Made by a program: the position numbers and the translations under genes. From assembly GCA_013362835.1 (NCBI GenBank), contig JABFVJ010000339.1, forward strand, positions 1 to 16,491: DNA of 16,491 nt, given 5' to 3'. The notes below the pieces were generated by a model that searched no databases, had not been told where the DNA came from, and saw only the letters and a program-made list of their open reading frames with translations. Of this stretch, positions 7,619-13,655 are shown piece by piece. The stretch is from Nonomuraea sp. (GTDB taxonomy: Bacteria > Actinomycetota > Actinomycetes > Streptosporangiales > Streptosporangiaceae). Position 1 is the stretch's first letter. Every line of letters begins with the position of its first letter.

Positions 7619-8565
7619 CCACCACCGTCCATCATCCCGAGGACGCCCGGATCATGCACAGGCAGATCAGGGCGCTGCTCGACGCGGGCCACGAGGTGAC
7701 CTACGTCGCGCCCTTCACCTACTACAACGTCACCCCGGCCGTCGGCCTCACCGCCCTCGACGTCCCGCGCCACGCCGCGTACGGCAAGGCGCGCGCGGCG
7801 CTGAAGCGCGGCCTGCGGGGCGCGGACCTGCTGATCGTGCACGACCACCACCTGCTGCGCGCGCTGCCCCACCGGCGCCCTCCGGTCGTCTGGGACGTAC
7901 GCGAGGACGTCTCCTCCCGGCGGCGGGCACGCGCGGAAAGACGGCACCACGTGATCACCTCCGCGGTGGTGCCGGAGGCGACCCTGGTGTCACCCAGCCC
8001 GCCCCCTCCCGGCGACACCAGGGTCGTGCACATCGGCCGCCTGTCGGCGGAGAACGGCGTGGCCGAGCTGATCGGCCTCGCCGAGCGCCTGGTCCCGCAC
8101 GGCATCAGGATGGACCTCATCGGCGCGGCCGACCGCGAGGTGCGCCCGCTGCTGCGCGACGCCCAGCGCGTCGGCCTGCTCGACTGGTTCGGCTACGTGC
8201 CCAACCGGCACGCCCTGCGCATGGCGGAAGGCGCGCTGGCCGGCCTGTCCCTGGCCGACGACGGCGTTCCCGAGCCGCCGACGAAGATCCTCGACTACAT
8301 GGGCCGCGGGCTGCCGGTGATCGCGACCCGGCAGGCTGCCTCCCTCGTCCGCGACACCGGCTGCGGCCTGGTGGTGCCGAGGACCGTGGACGCGGTGCTG
8401 GAGGCCGTACTGGACCTGAAGGAGGACCCCGTGCGGCGGGCGAACCTGGGGGCGCTCGGGCACGCCGAGGCCCGGCTGCGCCACCACTGGCCCGACCACG
8501 CCGAGGGGTTCGTCAGGCTGGCCGAGTCGTGGGCGGGGCTGACCGAGCACGCGCTGGCGGTGTAG
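7603..8565 (+). CDS. Compact GT-B (GT4-like) glycosyltransferase
   Basis: The product is 320 aa. ATG at 7603 has GGAG 9 nt upstream. The N-terminal half starts with MRACVATTVHHPEDARI, the HPEDxRI pattern of a subgroup of GT4 enzymes, and has VWDVRED at 96-102. The C-terminal nucleotide-sugar domain runs from VVHIGRLS (141-148) through FGYVPN (196-201) to PEPPTKILDYMGRGLP (213-228). The latter matches the donor-binding stretch with K219 and the Gly-Leu-Pro-Val turn. Only 38 residues separate VWDVRED from VVHIGRLS, so the end of the N-domain is shortened compared with usual 370-400 aa family members, yet the frame is clean. It is probably cytoplasmic and membrane-peripheral, adding a sugar to a lipid-linked or surface glycan. 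Sugar unknown. Follows the acyltransferase gene by 56 bp and may be co-transcribed. Confidence 0.82.
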   Translation: MRACVATTVHHPEDARIMHRQIRALLDAGHEVTYVAPFTYYNVTPAVGLTALDVPRHAAYGKARAALKRGLRGADLLIVHDHHLLRALPHRRPPVVWDVREDVSSRRRARAERRHHVITSAVVPEATLVSPSPPPPGDTRVVHIGRLSAENGVAELIGLAERLVPHGIRMDLIGAADREVRPLLRDAQRVGLLDWFGYVPNRHALRMAEGALAGLSLADDGVPEPPTKILDYMGRGLPVIATRQAASLVRDTGCGLVVPRTVDAVLEAVLDLKEDPVRRANLGALGHAEARLRHHWPDHAEGFVRLAESWAGLTEHALAV

Positions 8566-8579
8566 GGAATGGCCAGCGG

Positions 8580-8604
8580 GCGTCCGGGTTGATGTACTGG
8601 ACGC
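8580..8604. repeat. 6-bp inverted repeat just before the ADC-like gene
   Basis: GCGTCC (8580-8585) and GGACGC (8599-8604) flank a 13-nt centre that ends with TGTACT (8593-8598), a possible -10 lying 6 nt before the ATG at 8605. It may be an operator or a short leader hairpin. No Shine-Dalgarno stands before this ATG. Confidence 0.35.
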
Positions 8605-9312
8605 ATGGCATCGCATCTGATCCAAGGCCGGACGGTGGGCATGCCTGTGCGAGTGGGGGACGCGGAGGTCTGCAGCGTCTTCTACGCGGTGCGGGCCGAC
8701 GCCGCGCGGGCGGTGATCGCCTATTCCGGCCTCGACGTGGCCGAGGTCTTGCCCGGCAAGGCCGTCTGCGTGCTGCTGTTCGTCGACTACCGTGACGGCG
8801 ATCTCGACACCTACCACGAGTTCGGGATGGCGTTCCTGATCCGGCCGCCGGGCTCGCCGGGTTCCGTGGGGCTCGGCGACCTGCGCGAGGCGGGCGTCTT
8901 CGTGCACTGGCTGCCCGTCGACCAGCGGTTCACGCTGGAGGCGGGGCGGACGATCTGGGGGTTCCCGAAGGAGCTCGCGGACATCGAGCTGCGGCTCGGG
9001 TCGCCGTACAAGCGGTGTGTGCTGCGCAAGGACGGCAGGCTCGTGCTCGACCTGCTCATCAGGCCGGGGCTGCCCGCGCCGCCCGCCATGGCGCCGCTCG
9101 ACGCCTTCACCCACCTGGAAGGGGTCACCCGGCGCATCCCGTGGTCCGTACGCGCCAAGGGCACCAGGATCCGGCCCGGGGGCGCGCTGATCCGCCTGGG
9201 CAACCATCCCATCGCCAAGGAGCTCAGCGAGCTGGGGCTGCCCAAGCGGGCCCTGTTCGCCTCGACCGTCGCCCACGCCTCGATGAGCTTCGGCGAGGCG
9301 GAACCGATCTAG
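8605..9312 (+). CDS. Acetoacetate decarboxylase-like (ADC superfamily) protein
   Basis: The product is 235 aa, close to the usual length of about 240. The family signature GRTIWGFPKELAD (114-126) contains K122, which aligns with the Schiff-base Lys of clostridial acetoacetate decarboxylase (in its Lys-Lys pair). The next residue here is Glu rather than the second Lys. YHEFGMAFLI (70-79) supplies the conserved acidic residue of the active site (E72). No signal peptide or membrane helix is seen, so it is cytoplasmic. In this superfamily many members are not true decarboxylases but use the Lys for other aldol or cyclisation chemistry, so the substrate is left open. The ATG at 8605 has no clear Shine-Dalgarno. 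TGTACT 6 nt upstream suggests a leaderless start. Its stop codon overlaps the stop of the convergent GT2 gene. Confidence 0.8.
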   Translation: MASHLIQGRTVGMPVRVGDAEVCSVFYAVRADAARAVIAYSGLDVAEVLPGKAVCVLLFVDYRDGDLDTYHEFGMAFLIRPPGSPGSVGLGDLREAGVFVHWLPVDQRFTLEAGRTIWGFPKELADIELRLGSPYKRCVLRKDGRLVLDLLIRPGLPAPPAMAPLDAFTHLEGVTRRIPWSVRAKGTRIRPGGALIRLGNHPIAKELSELGLPKRALFASTVAHASMSFGEAEPI

Positions 9313-9320
9313 ACGATCGG
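9304..9320. terminator. Small hairpin over two overlapping stop codons
   Basis: CCGAT (9304-9308) and ATCGG (9316-9320) enclose a 7-nt loop holding CTAG (9309-9312). The plus-strand ADC-like gene uses TAG at 9310-9312, and the minus-strand GT2 gene uses TAG read from 9311-9309. The 5-bp stem is too weak to be a sure terminator, but it is the only structure at this convergent junction. Confidence 0.3.
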
Positions 9321-10223
9321 CGGGCGGCCGAGCTTGACCATGCGCCAGGCGGTGCGCCAGGCCATGGGACGACGCTCGCCCGCGGGTGTGCGCAGCCCCT
9401 CGAAGAAGCCGGTGAACCACGCCTTGATCGCGACCCCCGAGCGGCGCTCGCGGATGAGGGTGAGCACGACCCAGTTGGTCAGGTAGAGGAACGCCAGCGG
9501 CCACGGCAGGTTACGCCGGGCCAGCCAGACGCGGTTACGGGCGTTGAGCCGGTAGAACTGCGCGTGGCGGGTCGGCGGGACCTGCGGGTGGTACATGACG
9601 GTCTCGGCGTCGTACTCGATGCGGTAGCCCTCGCCGAGCAGCCGCCAGGCGAGGTCGGTCTCCTCGTGGGCGTAGAAGAACCGCTCGGGCAGGCCGCCGA
9701 CCTGGAGGAAGGCCGACCTGCGCACGGCCGAGGCGCCGCCGAGGAACGTCGTGACCGGCGAGGAACGCTGGGGGTCGCCGGCGCGCAGGCGGGGCACGTG
9801 GCGCCGCTGGCCGATGCCGCCCTCGGGGTCCATCACCCGGAAGGAGATCACCGCGAGGTCGGGCTCGGTGGCGAACCGGTCGCGCACGTGGGCGACGACC
9901 TTCTGGTTGGCGTACCAGCCGTCGTCGTCGAGGAACAGCACGACATCGCCCGAACACTCCTCGACGCCGCGATTACGGCCGGCGGGAATGCCGGTGTTGT
10001 GGTCGAGCCGGATCGTCTTCACGACCGCGGCCGAGCCCTCGGGTGGCGTCGCCGACACCTGGGGCACGTCGGCGCCGTTGCCCACGATCACCACCTCGAC
10101 GTCGCCGTCGACCTGGTTGAGCGCGGACTCGACGGCCCGGTTCAGCTCGGCGACCCGGTTGCCCATGGTGAGGATGACGCACGAAATCTTCAACGGGTCA
10201 TCGTCCTGACGCGTTGAGGACAC
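9309..10223 (-). CDS. GT2-family glycosyltransferase (rhamnosyltransferase-like)
   Basis: The product is 304 aa from the GTG at 10223. A TTG at 10193 with AGGA 10 nt upstream would give the tidy start MKISCVILTMGNR, and may be the true one. GT-A fold motifs in order: VILTMGNR (16-23), IVGNG (46-50), NTGIPAGRNRG (76-86), the DxD metal site FLDDDG (97-102), GGASAVRR (162-169), and the acceptor/catalytic stretch FYAHEETDLAWRL (173-185) with the Glu-Asp pair. Near the end, WPLAFLYLTNWVVLTLI (231-247) is hydrophobic and may attach it to the membrane. This pattern is that of rhamnosyl- or related transferases that extend surface glycans. The sugar cannot be read. It is the last gene of the minus-strand string, 156 bp after the phosphatidyltransferase gene. 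Confidence 0.88.
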   Translation of the reverse strand: MSSTRQDDDPLKISCVILTMGNRVAELNRAVESALNQVDGDVEVVIVGNGADVPQVSATPPEGSAAVVKTIRLDHNTGIPAGRNRGVEECSGDVVLFLDDDGWYANQKVVAHVRDRFATEPDLAVISFRVMDPEGGIGQRRHVPRLRAGDPQRSSPVTTFLGGASAVRRSAFLQVGGLPERFFYAHEETDLAWRLLGEGYRIEYDAETVMYHPQVPPTRHAQFYRLNARNRVWLARRNLPWPLAFLYLTNWVVLTLIRERRSGVAIKAWFTGFFEGLRTPAGERRPMAWRTAWRMVKLGRPPIV

Positions 10224-10250
10224 GAGCGGAGCATGCTTTCATGATCACCG

Positions 10251-10278
10251 AGTCTGCTGGTCTGCATGTTGTTGGCAA
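10251..10278 (-). promoter_or_regulatory. Possible promoter for the GT2 gene
   Basis: On the minus strand TTGCCA (10278-10273), a 16-nt spacer and CAGACT (10256-10251) lie 27-55 nt before the GTG at 10223. The -35 is five of six bases. The -10 has only the conserved A and final T. It would allow separate transcription of the GT2 gene after the structured spacer. Confidence 0.3.
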
Positions 10279-10296
10279 TGGTGGAGCTAAGCGTAT

Positions 10297-10371
10297 CGGA
10301 ACCGGTGGTGAACCCCCACCGAACGGCGGACGTCCGATCAATACGACGGACGGGAGGCTCCTCCGGTTCCG
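10297..10371. repeat. Nested inverted repeats between the phosphatidyltransferase and GT2 genes
   Basis: An outer 9-bp pair, CGGAACCGG (10297-10305) and CCGGTTCCG (10363-10371), encloses several smaller structures. These are CGGTGG/CCACCG (10303-10308 and 10316-10321), a 10-bp palindrome CGGACGTCCG (10327-10336), CGTCCG/CGGACG (10331-10336 and 10347-10352), and GGAGG/CCTCC (10353-10357 and 10360-10364). Several are mutually exclusive, so switching between folds is possible. It may be a terminator or attenuator for the minus-strand transcript, or a structured leader of the GT2 gene. Confidence 0.55.
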
Positions 10372-10379
10372 GCATGCGA

Positions 10380-11147
10380 TCACCCAAGCCGCCTCGACGC
10401 CATGATGCTGATCAGATGGAGCACGGTCTGCAGCCCGGCGGCGATCGCGCAGGCCACGATGAGCACGCGCGAGGCCCCGAGGCCGCCGACCGCCAGATCG
10501 ATCACCGCGGCCACCACCGCGAGCAGCGACAACTCGATCGGCTGCATGATCCGATGGAACTTCGTCGCGGCCAGCACCCGCCGGGCCAGGCCCAGCAGCC
10601 CGGAGCGGAACTGCACCGCGGACGCCTCCGAGGCCGTGCCGAGCCCGCCCTTGGCCCGTGCGACGTCGACCAGGTCGGTCTCGACCTTGATGAGGATCGC
10701 GCCGAGCGCGGCGGCGAAACCGAGCACGGTGTACCAGTCGGGCAGCACGGCCGAGGCCCGCCAGCCGAGCCCGGCGAGCACCGCCGCCTCGGTGAAGTAG
10801 GCGCCGACCCGGTCGAGGTAGACGCCGGCCAGCGAGGTCTTGCCCGTCCAGCGCGCCAGCTCGCCGTCGGAGCAGTCGAGCAGCAGGTAGACCTGGACCA
10901 GCAGGGCGGCGAGCACGGCGGCCCACAGCCCCGGCAGGGCCAGCGCGAACCCGGCCGCGACCCCGGCGAACGTCATCACCCAGGTGAGCTGGTTGGGCGT
11001 GACGGGCGTCTTGGTCATCCACCAGGTGACGTAGATGGACAGGCGGCGCATGTAGAGCACGCCCGCCCAGTGTTCGCCGTTCCTGCGCTCCAGGTGGCCC
11101 TCGGGCTGGGCGACCCGGCGCAGCTCAGCTACCGAAGGCCCGGACAT
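10380..11147 (-). CDS. CDP-alcohol phosphatidyltransferase family membrane protein (fourth Asp missing)
   Basis: The product is 255 aa with about six membrane helices. The family motif is D1xxD2GxxAR(x8)GxxxD3xxxD4. Here it reads D91, D94, G95, A98, R99, G108, D112, then Ala116 where the fourth Asp (proposed base that activates the acceptor hydroxyl) should be. The other residues that hold CDP and metal are intact. Family members move a phospho-alcohol from a CDP-linked donor to an alcohol, in the membrane. ATG at 11147 has GGAGG only 3 nt upstream, and the gene overlaps the end of the G1P-dehydrogenase-like gene by 23 nt, which indicates translational coupling. Loss of the last Asp may be a subfamily trait with another base, or may mean altered chemistry. 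Substrates are not known. Confidence 0.88.
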   Translation of the reverse strand: MSGPSVAELRRVAQPEGHLERRNGEHWAGVLYMRRLSIYVTWWMTKTPVTPNQLTWVMTFAGVAAGFALALPGLWAAVLAALLVQVYLLLDCSDGELARWTGKTSLAGVYLDRVGAYFTEAAVLAGLGWRASAVLPDWYTVLGFAAALGAILIKVETDLVDVARAKGGLGTASEASAVQFRSGLLGLARRVLAATKFHRIMQPIELSLLAVVAAVIDLAVGGLGASRVLIVACAIAAGLQTVLHLISIMASRRLG

Positions 11148-12183
11148 AGTCCTCCACCCGATCGCGGATCTCGGAGTCCTGCATGCGCAGGTGTTCCAGG
11201 ATGGTGTAACGGCCGGGGCGGGTCGAGGGCGCGAGCGCGACGACCTCGGCGAACTGCTCGCCGGTCAGCCCGATGTCGGCGGGCACGACGGGCAGCTCGT
11301 GGCGGCGCAGGCAGCCGACCACCTGCGCGACCCTGGCGGCGTCGTCGCGCAGGAAGAAGCAGAAGGCGGCGCCGATGCCGGCGAGCTCGCCGTGGTTGGA
11401 GGTGCCGGGGAAGAGCTGGTCCACGGCATGCAGGATCTCATGATCTCCGCCGCTCGCGGGCCTGGACGACCCGGCGACCACCATCGACATGCCGGAAAGG
11501 ATCAGCGACTCGGCCAGGACGGTCAGGAACGCGTCGGACTCGATGCCGTCCGTACGGCCGACCAGGGCCTCGGCGGCGGTGCGGGACATCGAGCAGGCCA
11601 GCCCGTCGATGGGCTCACCGCGCTCGACGTTGCCGAGCTGCCAGTCCTCGATCGCCGACAGGTTGCTGACGACGTCGCCCACCCCGGCCCTGACCAGCGA
11701 CTTCGGCGCGTTGTGCACGAAGTCGAGGTCGACCAGGATGGCCAGCGGCATCGGCACGCCGAACGTGCCCTTGCCCCCCTCGTACGTCAGGGAGGCGGTG
11801 GGCGAGCAGATGCCGTCGTGGGAGAGGTTGGTGGCGACGGCCACCATGGGGATGCCGGCGAGCGAGGCGGCGTATTTCGTCGCGTCGATCGTCTTGCCGC
11901 CCCCGACGCCCACGACCACCTCGTAGGCGCCCTTGCGCAGGTCGGCGCCGAGCGAGACGGCCGCCTCGACCGACCCGTCGCTCACCCTGAACACCTCGGC
12001 CTCGCCCAGCGTGGGCGCGATGAGGCTCTCGATGTGGTCGCCCTGGCCGGGGCCGACGGCCACGGCCACCCGGCCGGAGGTCGCCACGCGGCTGTCGGCC
12101 AGCAGGGCGCCGAGCTCGGCCACGGCGCCGCGCCTGACCTCCATGGTCAGGGGCGCCGGCAGCATCCTCGCTAGAAGCGGCAT
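11125..12183 (-). CDS. Glycerol-1-phosphate dehydrogenase-like (EgsA/AraM family) metal-dependent alcohol dehydrogenase
   Basis: The product is 352 aa. ATG at 12183 has AGGGAG 5 nt upstream, inside the 11-nt gap after the nucleotidyltransferase gene. The NAD(P)-binding turn GGGKTID is at 94-100. ATNLSHDGICSP (117-128) is the hallmark of the sn-glycerol-1-phosphate dehydrogenase/AraM branch and supplies metal ligand D123. GGDHEILH (245-252) and NHGE (263-266) supply H248 and H264 as the other expected Zn/Fe ligands. Family enzymes reduce dihydroxyacetone phosphate to sn-glycerol-1-phosphate, the archaeal lipid backbone. In bacteria the known case is Bacillus AraM. Here the neighbours, a nucleotidyltransferase and a CDP-alcohol phosphatidyltransferase in one operon, suggest that its polyol phosphate feeds the next steps. 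A related ketose phosphate as substrate cannot be excluded. Confidence 0.85.
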   Translation of the reverse strand: MPLLARMLPAPLTMEVRRGAVAELGALLADSRVATSGRVAVAVGPGQGDHIESLIAPTLGEAEVFRVSDGSVEAAVSLGADLRKGAYEVVVGVGGGKTIDATKYAASLAGIPMVAVATNLSHDGICSPTASLTYEGGKGTFGVPMPLAILVDLDFVHNAPKSLVRAGVGDVVSNLSAIEDWQLGNVERGEPIDGLACSMSRTAAEALVGRTDGIESDAFLTVLAESLILSGMSMVVAGSSRPASGGDHEILHAVDQLFPGTSNHGELAGIGAAFCFFLRDDAARVAQVVGCLRRHELPVVPADIGLTGEQFAEVVALAPSTRPGRYTILEHLRMQDSEIRDRVEDYVRAFGS

Positions 12184-12194
12184 GCGCGCTCCCT

Positions 12195-12929
12195 CTAGTA
12201 GCGAACGGCTATGGTGCGAGCCTTGGCCAGGTCGTCGTGGTTGTCCACCTCGACCCAGTCGACCTCGCCGATGGGCGCGACGTGGATGCCCTCGCCGCGC
12301 TCGACCATCTCCTGGTAGCCGTCCTCGTAGTAGAGCTGCGGGTCGCGCTCGAAGGTGGTCTTGAGCGCGTCGGCCAGCTTCGCCGCCGCACCGGGCCTGA
12401 TGAGCGTGGCGCCGATGTACTCGCCGTAGGCCGTGGCGGGGTCCATCAGCTTGGTGATGCGGCGCAGCGAGCCCTCCGGCGAGAGGGTCACCTTCATCTC
12501 CTCGTCGGCCAGCTTCTTGACGTTGTCGACGGCGAGCAGGATGTCGCTCGTCTCCGGCGCGGCCAGCAGCGTCTTCTCGACGGAGACGGGGTGGACGGTG
12601 TCGCCGTTGACCAGCAGCGCGCCCTGCGCGAAGTAGTCGCGGGCGCACCACAGGGAGTAGGCGTTGTTCCACTCCTCGGCCTTGTCGTTGTGCACGAGGG
12701 TGAGCTTGACGCCGTGGCGCTTCTCCAGCGCCTCCTTGCGCTCGTGTACGGCCTGCGCCGCGTAACCGACGACGACCACGACCTCCCGCAGGTCCACCTC
12801 GGCGAGGTTGCGCAGCGAGATGTCCATGATCGTGGTTTCGCCGTCAACCGGCACGAGCGCCTTGGGCAGCGTGTCGGTGTACGGCCGCAGGCGTCGTCCG
12901 GCCCCGGCGGCCAGAACCATTCCCAGCAA
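12195..12929 (-). CDS. LicC-like sugar/choline-phosphate nucleotidyltransferase
   Basis: The product is 244 aa. The TTG at 12929 is chosen because GAGGAG stands 6-7 nt upstream. An ATG three codons later is too far from it. Motifs: LAAGAGRRLRP (6-16), PKALVPV with K23 (22-28), WNNAYSLW (87-94), VNGDT (107-111) with the metal Asp, and WVEVDNHDDLAKA (225-237) with the second metal Asp. The NNxYSLW segment and the short length match the phosphocholine cytidylyltransferase (LicC) branch, which makes CDP-choline from CTP. Relatives activate sugar or inositol phosphates, so the substrate is not fixed. All catalytic motifs are present. It is cytoplasmic and heads the tight three-gene unit with the G1P-dehydrogenase-like and phosphatidyltransferase genes, so it could make the CDP-alcohol for that transferase. 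Confidence 0.88.
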   Translation of the reverse strand: MLGMVLAAGAGRRLRPYTDTLPKALVPVDGETTIMDISLRNLAEVDLREVVVVVGYAAQAVHERKEALEKRHGVKLTLVHNDKAEEWNNAYSLWCARDYFAQGALLVNGDTVHPVSVEKTLLAAPETSDILLAVDNVKKLADEEMKVTLSPEGSLRRITKLMDPATAYGEYIGATLIRPGAAAKLADALKTTFERDPQLYYEDGYQEMVERGEGIHVAPIGEVDWVEVDNHDDLAKARTIAVRY

Positions 12930-12963
12930 CGTGCACTCCTCGGTCGAGCATGACTACGTGTGC

Positions 12964-12984
12964 CCAAAGGTTAGTTGCCTTTGG
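12964..12984. terminator. 7-bp hairpin between the DUF5941-like and nucleotidyltransferase genes
   Basis: CCAAAGG (12964-12970) and CCTTTGG (12978-12984) pair perfectly across a 7-nt loop, in the 77-bp gap on the minus-strand transcript. There is no U-tract. It may be a weak terminator after the DUF5941-like gene or an operator for the nucleotidyltransferase unit. TAACCT inside it (12976-12971, minus strand) also fits a -10, though without a proper -35. Confidence 0.4.
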
Positions 12985-13006
12985 CCCCTCCGCGGGTAAT
13001 CCGGCG

Positions 13007-13630
13007 TTAGTCTTGCGTTCCCATGTCGGCCGCCTCCGTCCCGGAGCGGGGGGCGGCGAGCCAGCAGGTGAGGCTCTCCCAGCCGAAGAGCGCCCACAGG
13101 TAGACGGCCAGCACGACGTAGCCGGCGGTCATCCAGCCGGCGATGGCGGCCAGCGAGACGGCCATCATCCGGCCGTCCCAGCCGAGGCCGAGGGTCGACA
13201 GCCAGGGCGGCGGGTAGACGCGCTGGCGCAGCCGGTAGACCAGGTCGTAGTGGTGGAAGGCGAGCGCGCCGAGCAGCAGGAAGATCAGCACGGGGGGCAG
13301 CCCGCGGGCGAACCCGCAGGCGGCGACGAAGGTGTACTCGATCAGGCGCAGGATCGGCGGCACGAGCCAGTCGAGGCGGCCGTCGTGCGGATGGCTGCTG
13401 CCCGGCCCGGCCAGCAGCAGCGTCACGGCGGGCGCGAACACCGCGAGCCCGTCGGAGCCCGCCACGCCGATCAGCAGCAGCACGCCGGTGACGAACGTGC
13501 CCGCGATCACCGGCGGCAGCGGCGGGAGCTGCCCGGCCACGAGCAGGCCCATGGCGCGCGAGAGCGGGCCGTCGTCGCGGTAGGCGACCACCGTGCTGTC
13601 GGGGACGGGCGTCATGTGGACCGAGATCAC
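13007..13630 (-). CDS. DUF5941-like small membrane protein
   Basis: The product is 207 aa from the GTG at 13630, which has GAGG 8 nt upstream. An ATG five codons later is an alternative. The start VVAYRDDGPLSRAMG followed by GQLPPLPPVIAG resembles, from memory, the C-terminal domain called DUF5941 that in other actinobacteria is fused behind a CDP-alcohol phosphatidyltransferase. Here it is a separate gene 25 bp after such a transferase. Hydrophobic segments at about 38-75, 98-125 and 155-185 suggest four or five membrane helices, with a short conserved-looking loop HHYDLVYRLRQR between them. Function is unknown. A partner or substrate-handling role for the transferase is inferred only from position. 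Confidence 0.68.
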   Translation of the reverse strand: MISVHMTPVPDSTVVAYRDDGPLSRAMGLLVAGQLPPLPPVIAGTFVTGVLLLIGVAGSDGLAVFAPAVTLLLAGPGSSHPHDGRLDWLVPPILRLIEYTFVAACGFARGLPPVLIFLLLGALAFHHYDLVYRLRQRVYPPPWLSTLGLGWDGRMMAVSLAAIAGWMTAGYVVLAVYLWALFGWESLTCWLAAPRSGTEAADMGTQD

Positions 13631-13655
13631 GATGTCCGCCTCGCCTTCGTGGGGC

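Noticed and set aside
7990..9504. Minus-strand open frame of 504 codons across three genes
   Set aside because: It runs over the GT-B, ADC-like and GT2 genes and has only His/Arg/Gly/Pro-rich sequence. It is a composition shadow.
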